Part shown: piece after piece, positions 1 to 8,372 of the stretch
Position numbering within the stretch: the stretch's first letter is position 1
Layout of the letters: every line of letters starts with the position of its first letter
Source: Phytohabitans sp036906915
GTDB taxonomy: Bacteria > Actinomycetota > Actinomycetes > Mycobacteriales > Micromonosporaceae
Assembly: GCF_036906915.1 (NCBI RefSeq)
Contig: NZ_JBAKHX010000043.1
Span: 1-63,996 of the forward strand
Reading direction: 5' to 3'
DNA: 63,996 nt
Position numbers and translations under genes: made by a program
The notes under the pieces: model-generated
Told to the model about the DNA's origin: nothing
The model's input: the letters and a program-made list of their open reading frames with translations, nothing else
The model's database searches: none

Positions 1-61
1 TCCGACTTGGCGCGGCGGGCGCGGCGGCCGCGGCGGGCGCGGCGCGGCGCGGCGGGGGTGG

Positions 62-1525
62 TTACGGGAGGGTGGATAGGAGGCCTTCGCAGGTGCGGGC
101 TACGGCGCGGGCCGCCGTGCCCAGCTCGCGGCCGGTCAGGGGGTGTTCGGCCACCTGTTGCCAGCGGCGCAGGGAGCGCTCGGCCTCCGCCGCCAGCTGC
201 CACGGCTGCGCGTCTGCCGGCAGGCCCAGGCGTTGGGCGGGGCTGGTGCCGTCGCCGCCGAGCAGCCGCGCCATTTCGGCGTGCTGGTCGTCGCGGCCCG
301 GCAGCCGCCCCGAGCGGAGCAGGTGCAGCAGGCGTACCTCGACGAACTCGTGCGCGCTCGCCCGGATCTGCTCGGCGGCGACAGCCAATTCGTAGGCGGC
401 GCGGTCGCCGGCGCGCCCGCGCAGGACCGTGTCGAGGGCCGCGAGCGCGGAGCGGGCCTTCAGCACCTGGCTGCGGCCGACGAACTGGGCTGTGAGGGTG
501 TCGCGGAGCCGGTCCAGGCCGCTGCGGGCGGTCAGCTCGCGGGACAGGTCGGTGGCGCTGCTCACGGCGCCGTCGCGGATCAGCCGCACGCTCATGCGCA
601 CCCCGAACAGGCCCATCCGGTCGAGCGCCCGCCGCCGCTCCACCTGGCCGGCCGGTCCGCCGGTCGCGGTGAACCGGTCTGCTGTCAGCAGCAGGTCGAC
701 GGCGTCGCGTTCGGGTGCCGCGGCGATGCGCGCCAGCGTCGCGTACTCGCCCTCGCGCAGGGTCGCCGCGCCCGAGGCGAGCAGCCCGGCGACCGGTACG
801 ACGACCGGGCAGAGCCGGCGCAGTCGCTCGTCACCCTGGTAGCGGGAGGCGACCCTGCCGGCCGCCTCCATCGCGTCGAGCCGGCACGCTCCGATCTCGT
901 CGGCGCGGGACAGCACGCCGACCGCGTTGACCGGGGTGCCGTACACGAGGTCGTCGCCGTGGAACGCCTCCAGGAACCGCAGGTCGCTGCTGTGCATGTG
1001 GCGGAGCAGGTAGACGACCGCGTCGGTTTCGGCGGCGCGTTCGGCGTCGGCTTCGAGGAACGACATCGTGCGCAGCGACACGTCGGCCGACAGCGACGCG
1101 AGGCCGGGGGTGTCGATGAGGGTGTGCTGGCGCAGCCGCCGGCTGGGCACCTCGACGGTGAGGTGGTCGATCTCGTCGGCGGGCCGCCCGAGGGCGATGC
1201 GAACCGCCCCGTCGGCCCGGTCGAATGGGCGCTGCTCGGCCTGCCCGTCGGGCAGGTGGGCGGTGGCCCGGTAGCGCGGCCCGTCCTGGTACCAGGTGAC
1301 GATGCGGGTGCACTCGCCGGCGTCGGTGGGGGCGAGTTCCTCGCCGACCATGGCGTTGAGCAGGGTGGACTTGCCCGCCTTGACCTTGCCCGCGATGGCG
1401 ACCCGGAGAGGCTCGGCGAGCCGCTGGGCGGCCAGCGCCAGCGTGGCGCGGGCAGCTGGCTCGGTGATCGTCCGCTGCGCCCGGCTGAGCAGGAGCGCGA
1501 CCTGGTCGGTCAGCCCGGCGTTCAC
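62..1525 (-). CDS. Dynamin-like GTPase, second member of pair
   Basis: 487-residue GTPase of the bacterial dynamin-like (IniA/IniC, DynA/DynB) type. The P-loop GKVKAGKST is at residues 46-54, the G3 motif IDTPGL follows near 140, and SRAD appears where G4 (N/TKxD) is expected. No membrane segment is evident, so it probably works with the larger GTPase just upstream. The GTG start at 1525 overlaps the upstream stop (GTGA), indicating translational coupling. Paired bacterial dynamins in actinobacteria act in membrane remodelling during division or stress; that role is inferred here. The C-terminal half is helical and not further recognised. Confidence 0.85.
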   Translation of the reverse strand: MNAGLTDQVALLLSRAQRTITEPAARATLALAAQRLAEPLRVAIAGKVKAGKSTLLNAMVGEELAPTDAGECTRIVTWYQDGPRYRATAHLPDGQAEQRPFDRADGAVRIALGRPADEIDHLTVEVPSRRLRQHTLIDTPGLASLSADVSLRTMSFLEADAERAAETDAVVYLLRHMHSSDLRFLEAFHGDDLVYGTPVNAVGVLSRADEIGACRLDAMEAAGRVASRYQGDERLRRLCPVVVPVAGLLASGAATLREGEYATLARIAAAPERDAVDLLLTADRFTATGGPAGQVERRRALDRMGLFGVRMSVRLIRDGAVSSATDLSRELTARSGLDRLRDTLTAQFVGRSQVLKARSALAALDTVLRGRAGDRAAYELAVAAEQIRASAHEFVEVRLLHLLRSGRLPGRDDQHAEMARLLGGDGTSPAQRLGLPADAQPWQLAAEAERSLRRWQQVAEHPLTGRELGTAARAVARTCEGLLSTLP

Positions 1526-3309
1526 CGAGGACGTCCAGCCGGGACGGCGACGAACCGCTCCGCCACCTGGCCCAGGTCGCGCCAGCGCGACTCCAGCTCT
1601 TCGGCCCGCCGCGCCCGGTCGTCGGCGGGCAGGCTCGCCGCCCGCCGGACCGCGGCGAGCGCCTGCGCGGACGACCGCTCGGCGCCACCGGCCCGCGCCG
1701 CGAACTCGTCTCTCAGGTACCGCTGCGTGCGCCGGACCGCGTCTCGGGAGTCCTTGCCGAGCACGAACCCGACTTCGTCCACGTACCGGCGCAGCTCCTG
1801 CCTTGCCTGCTGGCGGCGCTGCTCTGTCTGGCGCTGCCGCTCGTCGCGGATCAGCTTGCGCCCGACGGTCAGCCCGCCGAGTACGCCGACCGGGGCGGCC
1901 AGGGTCAGGCCGAGCAGGCTGCCGAACGCGCCCAGCATGAGCAGGCCGCCGTAGGTGACCCGGGCGGCCGTGAACGCCCCGAGGAACTGCTGCATCGACG
2001 ACCGGTCGAACCGCACGTCGAGCACGTCGACCCGGGACACCGCCGAGGCGGGAGCGGGCAGGTCCAGGTCGAGGCTGTCGTACTCCAGGTCGAAGCGCTC
2101 GGCCACGTCACGCGCGAGTTGCTCGGTGCGCGTCACCAGTACCAGAAGGTTGTCGACCGCTGCGGCCGTGGCCTCCCTCACGACCCAGGCCTTGAAGTCG
2201 TACCAGGTGTCTCGTGGGTCTCCGGCGTCGAGCATCGCGTCGCCGCGCCGGAGCAGCCCGCGCAGCCGTTCGCGCAGGTCGTGCTCGACGTCGGTGCTGA
2301 GGTCCTGGATGCCGTCGGACAGCGCCGTCTGCCACGAGCCGGCGGCGAGGCGCTGGCGGCGTTTGGCCTGCTCGGCGAGGCGGTCGGCGAGCGCGGGTGA
2401 CGCCTCGGGGTCGGCGGTGGCGGCGCGTTCGGCGCCGACCTGCTCGCGAAGCTGGCTGACCGCGAACGCCAGGTCGCGACGCGCCGCCGCCACGGCGGCG
2501 CTGCCGCTGGCGAGCTTGCGCAGCGCCTCCAGGAGCCTGGGGAACCCGGATTCGGCGTTGAGGTCGGCGGCGCCCCGCGCACCGGCCCGCATCCGCAGGA
2601 ACGAGGACACCGGCACGACCGGCACCGACAGCCCCGCCTTGGCGAGGTGCCCGCGGTCGAGCTCGGCGATCCGGCGCCACTCGCCATGCAGGTCGATCTT
2701 GGTGAGCACGCACACCATGCGCGGGCAGCGCTCGGCCGCGCGTACGAGGAACTCCAGTTCGGGGGCGGTGAGCTCCTGCGCGGCGTCCGTGACGAAGAGC
2801 GCGGCGCGCGCGAGGCTCAGCGCGCCGAGCGTAAGGTTGCCGTGCGCGGAGTCGAGCCCGCCGACACCGGGGGTGTCGACGAGCGACAGGCCGCCGCGCA
2901 GCAGCTTGCGGTCGAGCCGGACCTCGACGGCCCGCAGCGGCTCGCCGTCGGCCTCGCCGGTGGTGACGCAGTCGCGCAGCCACGCGAACGGCACGGGTAC
3001 GGGCGCTGCGGCCTCGTCGGAGGGATGCACGAGTACCGTCGGCGGCGCGCCGTATCGCAGGATCGTGGGCACCGAGGTCACCACGTCGACGTCGACCGGG
3101 CACACGTCGGTGCGCAGCAGCGCGTTGATCAGCGTGCTCTTGCCCTGCTTGAACTCCCCGACCACCGCCACCGGCACGTCTTCGTCGACGAGCCGGGCGC
3201 GTGCCTGCTGGAGGCGCTCGACAAGGTCGGGCCGATCGGCGCCGGCGGCTACGCGGGCGACCCGGTCGAGATCGGCTAGCCACCGGGCCGGAGTATCACG
3301 GCCCGCCAT
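1522..3309 (-). CDS. Dynamin-like GTPase, membrane-associated member of pair
   Basis: 595-residue dynamin-family GTPase. G1 is GEFKQGKST (residues 51-59), G3 is DTPGVGG, and G4 is TKID. A hydrophobic stretch near residues 470-500 (GGLLMLGAFGSLLGL and following) is a probable membrane insertion segment, which the partner lacks. The start is set at the ATG at 3309 because AGGGGAG lies five bases upstream; the reading frame stays open further upstream without an initiation signal. The gene overlaps the next by four bases. A two-gene dynamin operon is inferred, probably acting at the cytoplasmic membrane. Confidence 0.85.
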   Translation of the reverse strand: MAGRDTPARWLADLDRVARVAAGADRPDLVERLQQARARLVDEDVPVAVVGEFKQGKSTLINALLRTDVCPVDVDVVTSVPTILRYGAPPTVLVHPSDEAAAPVPVPFAWLRDCVTTGEADGEPLRAVEVRLDRKLLRGGLSLVDTPGVGGLDSAHGNLTLGALSLARAALFVTDAAQELTAPELEFLVRAAERCPRMVCVLTKIDLHGEWRRIAELDRGHLAKAGLSVPVVPVSSFLRMRAGARGAADLNAESGFPRLLEALRKLASGSAAVAAARRDLAFAVSQLREQVGAERAATADPEASPALADRLAEQAKRRQRLAAGSWQTALSDGIQDLSTDVEHDLRERLRGLLRRGDAMLDAGDPRDTWYDFKAWVVREATAAAVDNLLVLVTRTEQLARDVAERFDLEYDSLDLDLPAPASAVSRVDVLDVRFDRSSMQQFLGAFTAARVTYGGLLMLGAFGSLLGLTLAAPVGVLGGLTVGRKLIRDERQRQTEQRRQQARQELRRYVDEVGFVLGKDSRDAVRRTQRYLRDEFAARAGGAERSSAQALAAVRRAASLPADDRARRAEELESRWRDLGQVAERFVAVPAGRPR

Positions 3310-3427
3310 GGCATCTCCCCTAGTGAAACGGTCCGATCTATTTGACCCGGTAAATGCATGATCAGTGACGGCTAAATGATAGTCGCGAGGTGGAGGCAAC
3401 GCCAAAACTGCAAGTACCGTAAATATC

Positions 3428-4114
3428 ATGGTCGAGCGGAAGCCGCCGGTTCTAAGATCAAATCACGGACCCGTGATCACATTACTCGTCGGGCTGGCGA
3501 CAGCAATTGTACTTTTTGTTCTCGGCGCGAATGCCGCGACCGAGGAGCTGGACAGTAGAAACGCGTCGGCGACCGTCGCCCCACCGGCGACGACCGCGCC
3601 GGCTCCACCCGCCACGACGGCGCCCGCGCCACCGGCCAAGATCCGGGTCGCGTACGCCGGCCGCGTCGACGGCGGCGCCGCGACCATCGCCATCGCCATC
3701 CGCGACGGCGCGGCGATCGCGTACCTGTGCGACGGCCGCCGCGTCGAGGAGTGGATGCTCGGCACGGCCGCCGACGGCAAGCTCAGCCTCTCCGGCGACG
3801 ACGCGGTCCTGACGGGCTCCTACGACAAGGACTCGGCGGCCGGCACGGTGACCGCCGGAAACAAGAACTGGACGCTCGACATCCCGGTGGCGAAGAAGCC
3901 CACCGGCCTGTACCGGTCGACCGCCGACATCCGCAATGCCCGCGTGGTGACCGGCTGGATCGTGCTGGCCAACGGCGAGCAGGTCGGCATCGCCAACACG
4001 GAGGGCAGGCTCGCGCCCGCGCCACGGCTCAGGCTGCCCAGCGGCTCCGCCACCGTCAACGGCTCCCGGGTGACGGCCGACGCGATCGATGGGTCGACCG
4101 GTGCTGGATTCTGA
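3428..4114 (+). CDS. Membrane-anchored hypothetical protein
   Basis: 228 residues with one N-terminal hydrophobic segment (about 15-34), then a Thr/Pro/Ala linker (about 49-70) and a globular, beta-rich extracellular domain without cysteines. No family is recognised. Its 3' end overlaps the start of the DUF6529-type gene, and a Rieske lipoprotein follows, so it probably belongs to the same exported redox operon. It is divergent from the dynamin pair with about 120 bases between them. Function unknown. Confidence 0.7.
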   Translation: MVERKPPVLRSNHGPVITLLVGLATAIVLFVLGANAATEELDSRNASATVAPPATTAPAPPATTAPAPPAKIRVAYAGRVDGGAATIAIAIRDGAAIAYLCDGRRVEEWMLGTAADGKLSLSGDDAVLTGSYDKDSAAGTVTAGNKNWTLDIPVAKKPTGLYRSTADIRNARVVTGWIVLANGEQVGIANTEGRLAPAPRLRLPSGSATVNGSRVTADAIDGSTGAGF

Positions 4115-4664
4115 CCGGGAGGCGTCAGCCGCGGATCGGGTCGTGCTGCTCCTCGTGCCGCTGCTGATCGGGTCGGCGGTCGCGGTGGCCCTCGGGGTGT
4201 ACGGCCGGCTGCACACGCCCACGGGCATCGCCGTCAGCGTTGCCGGGTTCTCCAGCCCGCAGACGGTCAAGGTATGGCTCGCGTCCGGCTCGGCGCTGTT
4301 CGCCCTCCTACAGCTCGCCTCTGCCCTGGTGATGTACGGCAAGGTGCGCTGGATCGCCGCTCCACGGTGGATCGGCGCCGCGCACCGCTGGTCCGGCCGG
4401 GTCGCGTTCCTGCTGTCGATCCCCGTCGCGGTGCACTGCCTGTACGCGCTCGGCGTCCAGTCCTACGACACGCGGGTGCTGGTGCACTCGATGGTCGGGT
4501 GCCTGTTCTTCGGAGCGTTCACGGCCAAGATGCTGCTGCTGGCCCGGCGCGGGCTGCCGGGCTGGGCACTGCCGCTCGCCGGCGGGGTGGTCTTCACCGC
4601 GCTCGTCACGATGTGGCTGACCTCGTCGTTGTGGTTCTTCACCACGGTCGGCGTCCAGTTCTAG
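4089..4664 (+). CDS. Five-TM DUF6529-type membrane protein
   Basis: 191 residues with five hydrophobic segments. Two histidines sit within membrane helices (AVHCLYALG and LVHSMVG), as in small heme-binding cytochromes, although heme binding is only inferred. The DUF6529 assignment is from recalled sequence character and frequent pairing with Rieske proteins. The ATG at 4089 lies inside the previous gene; a GTG at 4101 is an alternative start. The Rieske gene begins 22 bases downstream, suggesting a membrane electron-transfer pair. Confidence 0.7.
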   Translation: MGRPVLDSDREASAADRVVLLLVPLLIGSAVAVALGVYGRLHTPTGIAVSVAGFSSPQTVKVWLASGSALFALLQLASALVMYGKVRWIAAPRWIGAAHRWSGRVAFLLSIPVAVHCLYALGVQSYDTRVLVHSMVGCLFFGAFTAKMLLLARRGLPGWALPLAGGVVFTALVTMWLTSSLWFFTTVGVQF

Positions 4665-4686
4665 AGAGTCCTCGGAAGGGACAACC

Positions 4687-5127
4687 ATGCACAGTGGAGG
4701 GTCGCCGTCCCGCAGGGCGGTGCTCGCCGCCGGAGCCGCCGCCGCTCTTGCCGGGTGCGAGACGTACGGCGGCTCGCAGGACGCGCCGCCACCGGCACCG
4801 CCCGCCGGCACCGCGCCACCGCCCGCATCCGGTGGCGACCCCGCCCCGCTCGCCAAGCTCTCGGACATCCCGGTCGGCGGCGGCAAGATCTTCGAGGAGC
4901 GGAAGGTGGTCGTCACGCAGCCGCGAACGGGCACGGTCAAGGCGTTCTCCACCACGTGCACGCACGCCGGCTGCGACGTGACGACCGTGTCTGGTGGCAC
5001 CATCAACTGCCCGTGCCACGGCAGCAAGTACAAGGTCGCCGACGGCTCCGTGGCCGGCGGGCCCGCACCCGCACCCCTGCCACCCGTCGCCGTCGCGGTC
5101 GACGGCGACGAGATCCGCCTGAGCTGA
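4687..5127 (+). CDS. Rieske [2Fe-2S] lipoprotein
   Basis: 146-residue exported Rieske protein. The N-terminus carries SRRAVLAAG followed by a lipobox LAGC (Cys24), consistent with Tat export and lipidation. A Pro/Ala linker follows. Cluster ligands are Cys91 and His93 (CTHAGC) and Cys108 and His111 (CPCHGS); Cys96 and Cys110 would form the usual disulfide. It resembles the stand-alone QcrA-like Rieske proteins of actinobacteria rather than a bc1 subunit, since no bc1 genes are nearby. AAGGGACAACC precedes the ATG. The electron partner is likely the upstream membrane protein. Confidence 0.9.
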   Translation: MHSGGSPSRRAVLAAGAAAALAGCETYGGSQDAPPPAPPAGTAPPPASGGDPAPLAKLSDIPVGGGKIFEERKVVVTQPRTGTVKAFSTTCTHAGCDVTTVSGGTINCPCHGSKYKVADGSVAGGPAPAPLPPVAVAVDGDEIRLS

Positions 5128-5131
5128 GCCG

Positions 5132-5662
5132 CTACTCCGCTTTGGCGATGCGGTCGAGCGCCGGCATGTACTGGCGCCACGGTCCCACCTCGTCGCGGTA
5201 CCGCCGGGCCAGCACCTCACCGATCTGGCCGAGGTGAGTGAGGTCGTGGGCCACCCACGTCGCGAGCAGCTGCCCGAGCGTGACCTCACCCAGATCGGGG
5301 TGCAGACCGCGCCGCTCCAGGTCGCCCGGCTCGATGTCCATTGCAGACAGTTCGCCGAGGCTGGCCCGGCGCGCGGTGCGGAACCGGGCCAGCAGCACGG
5401 AGACGTTCGTGTGCTCCTCGCCCAGCATCGCCTCGCGGTCGAACGGCTCGAACGACGCCTCGGCACCGCGATCCAGAATCATCCGGGCGCGCGGCAGCCA
5501 GTTGGTGCCGTCGCCGTGCAACAGGTGCCCCACGATGTCGTACGCGCTCCAGGTGCCCGGTCCGTCGTCGCGGTGCAGCCACTGCGGCGGCAGTCCGGCA
5601 AGGAGCGCGTCGAGGACGTCCGGCGTGCGAGAGAGCATCTCCGCGGCCTCAGGTAGTTCCAT
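5132..5662 (-). CDS. DinB-family protein
   Basis: 176-residue four-helix-bundle protein of the DinB/YfiT superfamily. His46 (DIVGHLLHG), His139 and His143 (AHDLTHLGQ) form the expected metal-binding triad. Members are metal-dependent hydrolases or thiol-dependent transferases; the thiol substrate (mycothiol in this lineage) is inferred only. It converges on the Rieske gene with its stop five bases away. The substrate is unknown. Confidence 0.85.
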   Translation of the reverse strand: MELPEAAEMLSRTPDVLDALLAGLPPQWLHRDDGPGTWSAYDIVGHLLHGDGTNWLPRARMILDRGAEASFEPFDREAMLGEEHTNVSVLLARFRTARRASLGELSAMDIEPGDLERRGLHPDLGEVTLGQLLATWVAHDLTHLGQIGEVLARRYRDEVGPWRQYMPALDRIAKAE

Positions 5663-5705
5663 ATCTGCGAGCCTAGGCTCTCCGCGGCTGCAATCGTCCT
5701 CGCCC

Positions 5706-5948
5706 GTGACTTCGCCGCCGCCAACCGCGCCCGTATCACCGCCGCCCGCCGCCCCCGGGCCGCCACAAGCGTCCGGCCAGTGGACGTCGCTGCCCGCCGC
5801 GCCGGCACCCGACCAGTTCTACCCGCCCGCCGCCCCGCCGAAGAAGCCGGATACGAACGGGTTCGCAATCGCGTCCCTGGTCTTCGCCCTGCTGGGCGGC
5901 GTCCTGTTCGCCGTGATCTTCGGCGTCGTGGCTCACCGGCGACCGTGA
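5706..5948 (+). CDS. Short Pro-rich DUF4190-like protein, probably truncated
   Basis: From a GTG at 5706 this encodes about 80 residues: a Pro/Ala-rich N-terminus and one hydrophobic segment (GFAIASLVFALLGGVLF) resembling the first helix of DUF4190 proteins. The usual second helix is missing because the frame ends at VVAHRRP. No clear ribosome-binding site is seen. It may be a C-terminally truncated remnant. Confidence 0.4.
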   Translation: MTSPPPTAPVSPPPAAPGPPQASGQWTSLPAAPAPDQFYPPAAPPKKPDTNGFAIASLVFALLGGVLFAVIFGVVAHRRP

Positions 5949-6044
5949 CGTCCTGTGCGTTGCCCTCAGCGCTCCGGCAAGCGCACCGGCTCCGTCTTCG
6001 ACTGAGCAGCTTCGCGGCGCGCGGCGGCCGGACGCGCCTGCCAA

Positions 6045-6070
6045 ATATCTTGTACTAATGTACAAGATAT
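6045..6070. promoter_or_regulatory. Perfect 11-bp inverted repeat operator over a leaderless start
   Basis: ATATCTTGTAC and GTACAAGATAT form a perfect inverted repeat separated by TAAT. The right arm ends in the first two bases of the exporter's ATG. A TANNNT-type -10 element (TAATGT, 6056-6061) sits inside the repeat, so the transcript is probably leaderless. The TetR gene two positions downstream is the obvious ligand-responsive repressor. Confidence 0.75.
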
Positions 6071-6392
6071 GCCGTACGTCTTCCTGATCGCCGCGATCGC
6101 GTTCGAGGTGTTCGCCACCAGCATGCTCAAGTCGACGGAGGGGTTCAGCAGGCTCTGGCCGACCGTGGCCTGCCTGGCCGGCTATACCGTGTCGTTCCTG
6201 GCGCTGTCCCAGGCGGTCAAGGAGGTGCCCGTCGGCGTCGCGTACGCCGTGTGGTCCGGACTGGGCACCGCCGCGATCGTCGCCATCGGCGCGGCGTTCC
6301 TCGGCGAGCCGATCACGCTGGTCAAGGTGGCTGGGATCGGCCTCATCGTGGCCGGCGTGGTGATCCTCAACCTGGGCGGTGCGGCGCATTGA
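6069..6392 (+). CDS. SMR-family multidrug efflux protein
   Basis: 107 residues with four transmembrane helices typical of QacE/EmrE/SugE exporters. The essential membrane-embedded acid is Glu13 (AFEVFATS), matching Glu14 of EmrE. The conserved GVAYAVWSGLG and GEP loop motifs are present. It would export cationic compounds by proton antiport as a dimer. The ATG is overlapped by a palindromic operator and no ribosome-binding site precedes it. It is coupled to the downstream TetR by a TTGA stop/start overlap. Confidence 0.92.
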   Translation: MPYVFLIAAIAFEVFATSMLKSTEGFSRLWPTVACLAGYTVSFLALSQAVKEVPVGVAYAVWSGLGTAAIVAIGAAFLGEPITLVKVAGIGLIVAGVVILNLGGAAH

Positions 6393-6940
6393 CCGGCCGC
6401 CGCGCACAACGTCCCCGCGACCCCGAGGCCCGCCGGGCGGCCCTCGCAGCGGCGGTCGTCGAGGTCGTCGCCGAGGTCGGCATCGGGCGCACCACGCATC
6501 GCGCCGTGGCCGCCCGCGCCGGCCTGCCGCTCGGCGCCACGACGTACTACTTCCCCACCCTCGACGACCTGGTCGCGGCGGGGCTGGCGCACGCCACGGA
6601 GGCGCTCCGCGCGGACTTGGAGACCTGGTCGACACGGCTCGACGCCGCCGCCGACCCGGCCGCCACGCTCGCCGACATGGTGGCGGCGTACCTCGCGGAC
6701 CGGCACCGCGCGCGGGTCGAGTACGAGCTATATGTCGCCGCGGCGCGAGATCCAGCGCTGCGTCCGCTCGCCGAGGCCTGGCTCCACGGCCTGCGCGACC
6801 TGCTGGTGCCGCACGCCGGCGCCGCCGCGGCCCGCGACGTGGCAGCCCTGGTGGACGGCGCCGTTCTCCAGAGCCTCGTTACGGGCGCGGACCTCGACCG
6901 CGAGGCCCTCGCGGCGGCGATCCGCCGCCTCACGGCGTGA
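6389..6940 (+). CDS. TetR-family repressor of the SMR exporter
   Basis: About 183 residues from a TTG at 6389 that overlaps the exporter's stop codon (TTGA). The helix-turn-helix lies around residues 28-55 (THRAVAARAGLPLGATTYYF). The C-terminal half is a TetR ligand-binding domain. Co-transcription with the exporter and a single strong palindrome at the operon start argue for autoregulation. The gene ends inside a 31-bp tandem duplication. Confidence 0.87.
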   Translation: MTGRRAQRPRDPEARRAALAAAVVEVVAEVGIGRTTHRAVAARAGLPLGATTYYFPTLDDLVAAGLAHATEALRADLETWSTRLDAAADPAATLADMVAAYLADRHRARVEYELYVAAARDPALRPLAEAWLHGLRDLLVPHAGAAAARDVAALVDGAVLQSLVTGADLDREALAAAIRRLTA

Positions 6941-6989
6941 CGGCCTCAAGGTGGTCACCCTCACGGCGTGAGGGCCTCAAGGTGGTCAC
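6928..6989. repeat. 31-bp tandem duplication across convergent stop codons
   Basis: CCTCACGGCGTGA and the following 18 bases occur twice in immediate succession (6928-6958 and 6959-6989) with a single C/G difference. Each copy contains TCACGGCGTGA, which supplies a TGA stop on both strands. The TetR gene stops in copy 1 and the convergent gene stops in copy 2. Confidence 0.9.
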
Positions 6990-7584
6990 GTGCGGCCGCC
7001 ACGAACGCGTCCTTGTCGTCGGCGTACAGGCGGACCCGCGTCGTCGGCTCGCTGGGGCCCTTCGGCAGGTCCAATGAGGACGGTCTATGCAGGACGATGT
7101 CGACGCTGGTCTGGCCGCCGGTGCCCAGGTTGACGATCGGGCCGTCGTCGTCGTGCTCGACCTGGACGCCCTTGCCGGACGGCAGCGACCGGTACCGTCC
7201 GTGCACCGCCGCGATGTCGGCCCAAGGGATCGTCACGTCCACCCCGATCCCGTTGCGTATCCGGATGCCCGCCTCACCGATCTCGTGCGGGTGCAGGCGC
7301 AGCATCGCGAAGAGGCCGAGCATCCAGACCAGACCGTAGGCGCCAAGCCCGAGCACGATCCACCTCGCCGGAGACCATGGCACGAGCCGGCTCACGATGA
7401 GGTCGAAGATGGGAATCTCCACAGCGGACAGTGCGATGAATGCGATGAGGATGGGCTTGACCACCCCCATGTAGCTGAACGTTCGGGTGCCTGGTGGATA
7501 CGACGTCGGCCGGCGCAACACCCAGCGGAACAGGCTGCTCCACATCGCCGCCTCGTACGCGGCAGCTTTCTGTGCCAGGTTCAT
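6961..7584 (-). CDS. Two-TM protein with PH-like C-terminal domain
   Basis: 207 residues from the ATG at 7584, which overlaps the permease stop (ATGA). Two hydrophobic segments are near residues 45-62 and 75-95; the remaining cytosolic part (about 100-207) looks like a bacterial PH-type beta domain. It appears to be the third gene of the DrrAB-type exporter operon, but no role in transport is established. It could be an accessory or unrelated coupled gene. Confidence 0.65.
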   Translation of the reverse strand: MNLAQKAAAYEAAMWSSLFRWVLRRPTSYPPGTRTFSYMGVVKPILIAFIALSAVEIPIFDLIVSRLVPWSPARWIVLGLGAYGLVWMLGLFAMLRLHPHEIGEAGIRIRNGIGVDVTIPWADIAAVHGRYRSLPSGKGVQVEHDDDGPIVNLGTGGQTSVDIVLHRPSSLDLPKGPSEPTTRVRLYADDKDAFVAAARDHLEALTP

Positions 7585-8372
7585 CGTGCGCTCCGGCGGT
7601 ACGCGGCCAGCGCCAGCGGCGCGAACACCGCGACGAAACCGACCATCCACATCAGAGTCCAGAGCACCGGCCTCGCCACCGGTCCACCCACCATCATCCC
7701 CCGCATCGCGTCCATCAGGTGGCGGATCGGGTTCACCTCGACGAAGCCTCGCAGCCAGCCGGGCATCGTGCCGGGCGGTACGAAGATGTTGCTGGCGAAG
7801 CAGAGTGGGAAGATGAGCATCGCACCCAGGCCCTGCACGGCCTGAGCGTCCTTAACCAGCAGGCCGAGCAGCACCCAGACCCACGACAGGGAGAGCGCGA
7901 ACGCGACGGCGAGGCCGCACGCGGCCAGCACCGCCCAGGCGTCCGTCTGGAAGCGGAAGCCCAGCAGGGTGCCGAATCCGAGCAGCGCGGCGATGGCCAC
8001 GATCTGGCGGACCGCGTCTCCGCCGATGGCGCCGACCAGCGGCGCGATGCGCAGCGTCGGCAGGCTGCGGATGCGGTCGAAGACGCCACTTTTCAGGTCC
8101 TGGCACAGCGCGACCCCGACGCCCATGGTGGCCAGCAGCGTCATGAGCCCGAGGATGCCGGGCAGCACGAACTGGAGGTACCGGTCGGTGCTGCCCTCGA
8201 TCGCGCCGCCGAACACGTACACGAACAGCACCAGGAATACGGCCGGCCCGAGAACGACGTCGGCGAGCACCAGCGGGTGGCGCCGGATCTTCACGATGCC
8301 GCGCCAGGCCAGCGCCAGGCACTGCGCGACCGCCACCGACGGCGGCACGCGAGCGGGTAGGGCCGTGCTCAT
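7581..8372 (-). CDS. ABC-2 type permease, DrrB-like
   Basis: 263 residues with six predicted membrane segments and the ABC-2 permease signature of daunorubicin-resistance type exporters (GVALCQDLKSGVFDRIRSLP). It partners the ATPase upstream, with a 4-base ATGA overlap, to export an unknown hydrophobic compound. The operon continues into a PH-like membrane protein through another ATGA overlap. Confidence 0.9.
   Translation of the reverse strand: MSTALPARVPPSVAVAQCLALAWRGIVKIRRHPLVLADVVLGPAVFLVLFVYVFGGAIEGSTDRYLQFVLPGILGLMTLLATMGVGVALCQDLKSGVFDRIRSLPTLRIAPLVGAIGGDAVRQIVAIAALLGFGTLLGFRFQTDAWAVLAACGLAVAFALSLSWVWVLLGLLVKDAQAVQGLGAMLIFPLCFASNIFVPPGTMPGWLRGFVEVNPIRHLMDAMRGMMVGGPVARPVLWTLMWMVGFVAVFAPLALAAYRRSAR

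Noticed and set aside
143..1954. Long plus-strand open frame of about 600 codons
   Set aside because: It is antisense to the two dynamin-like genes and has no domain or ribosome-binding site; a GC-codon-bias shadow.
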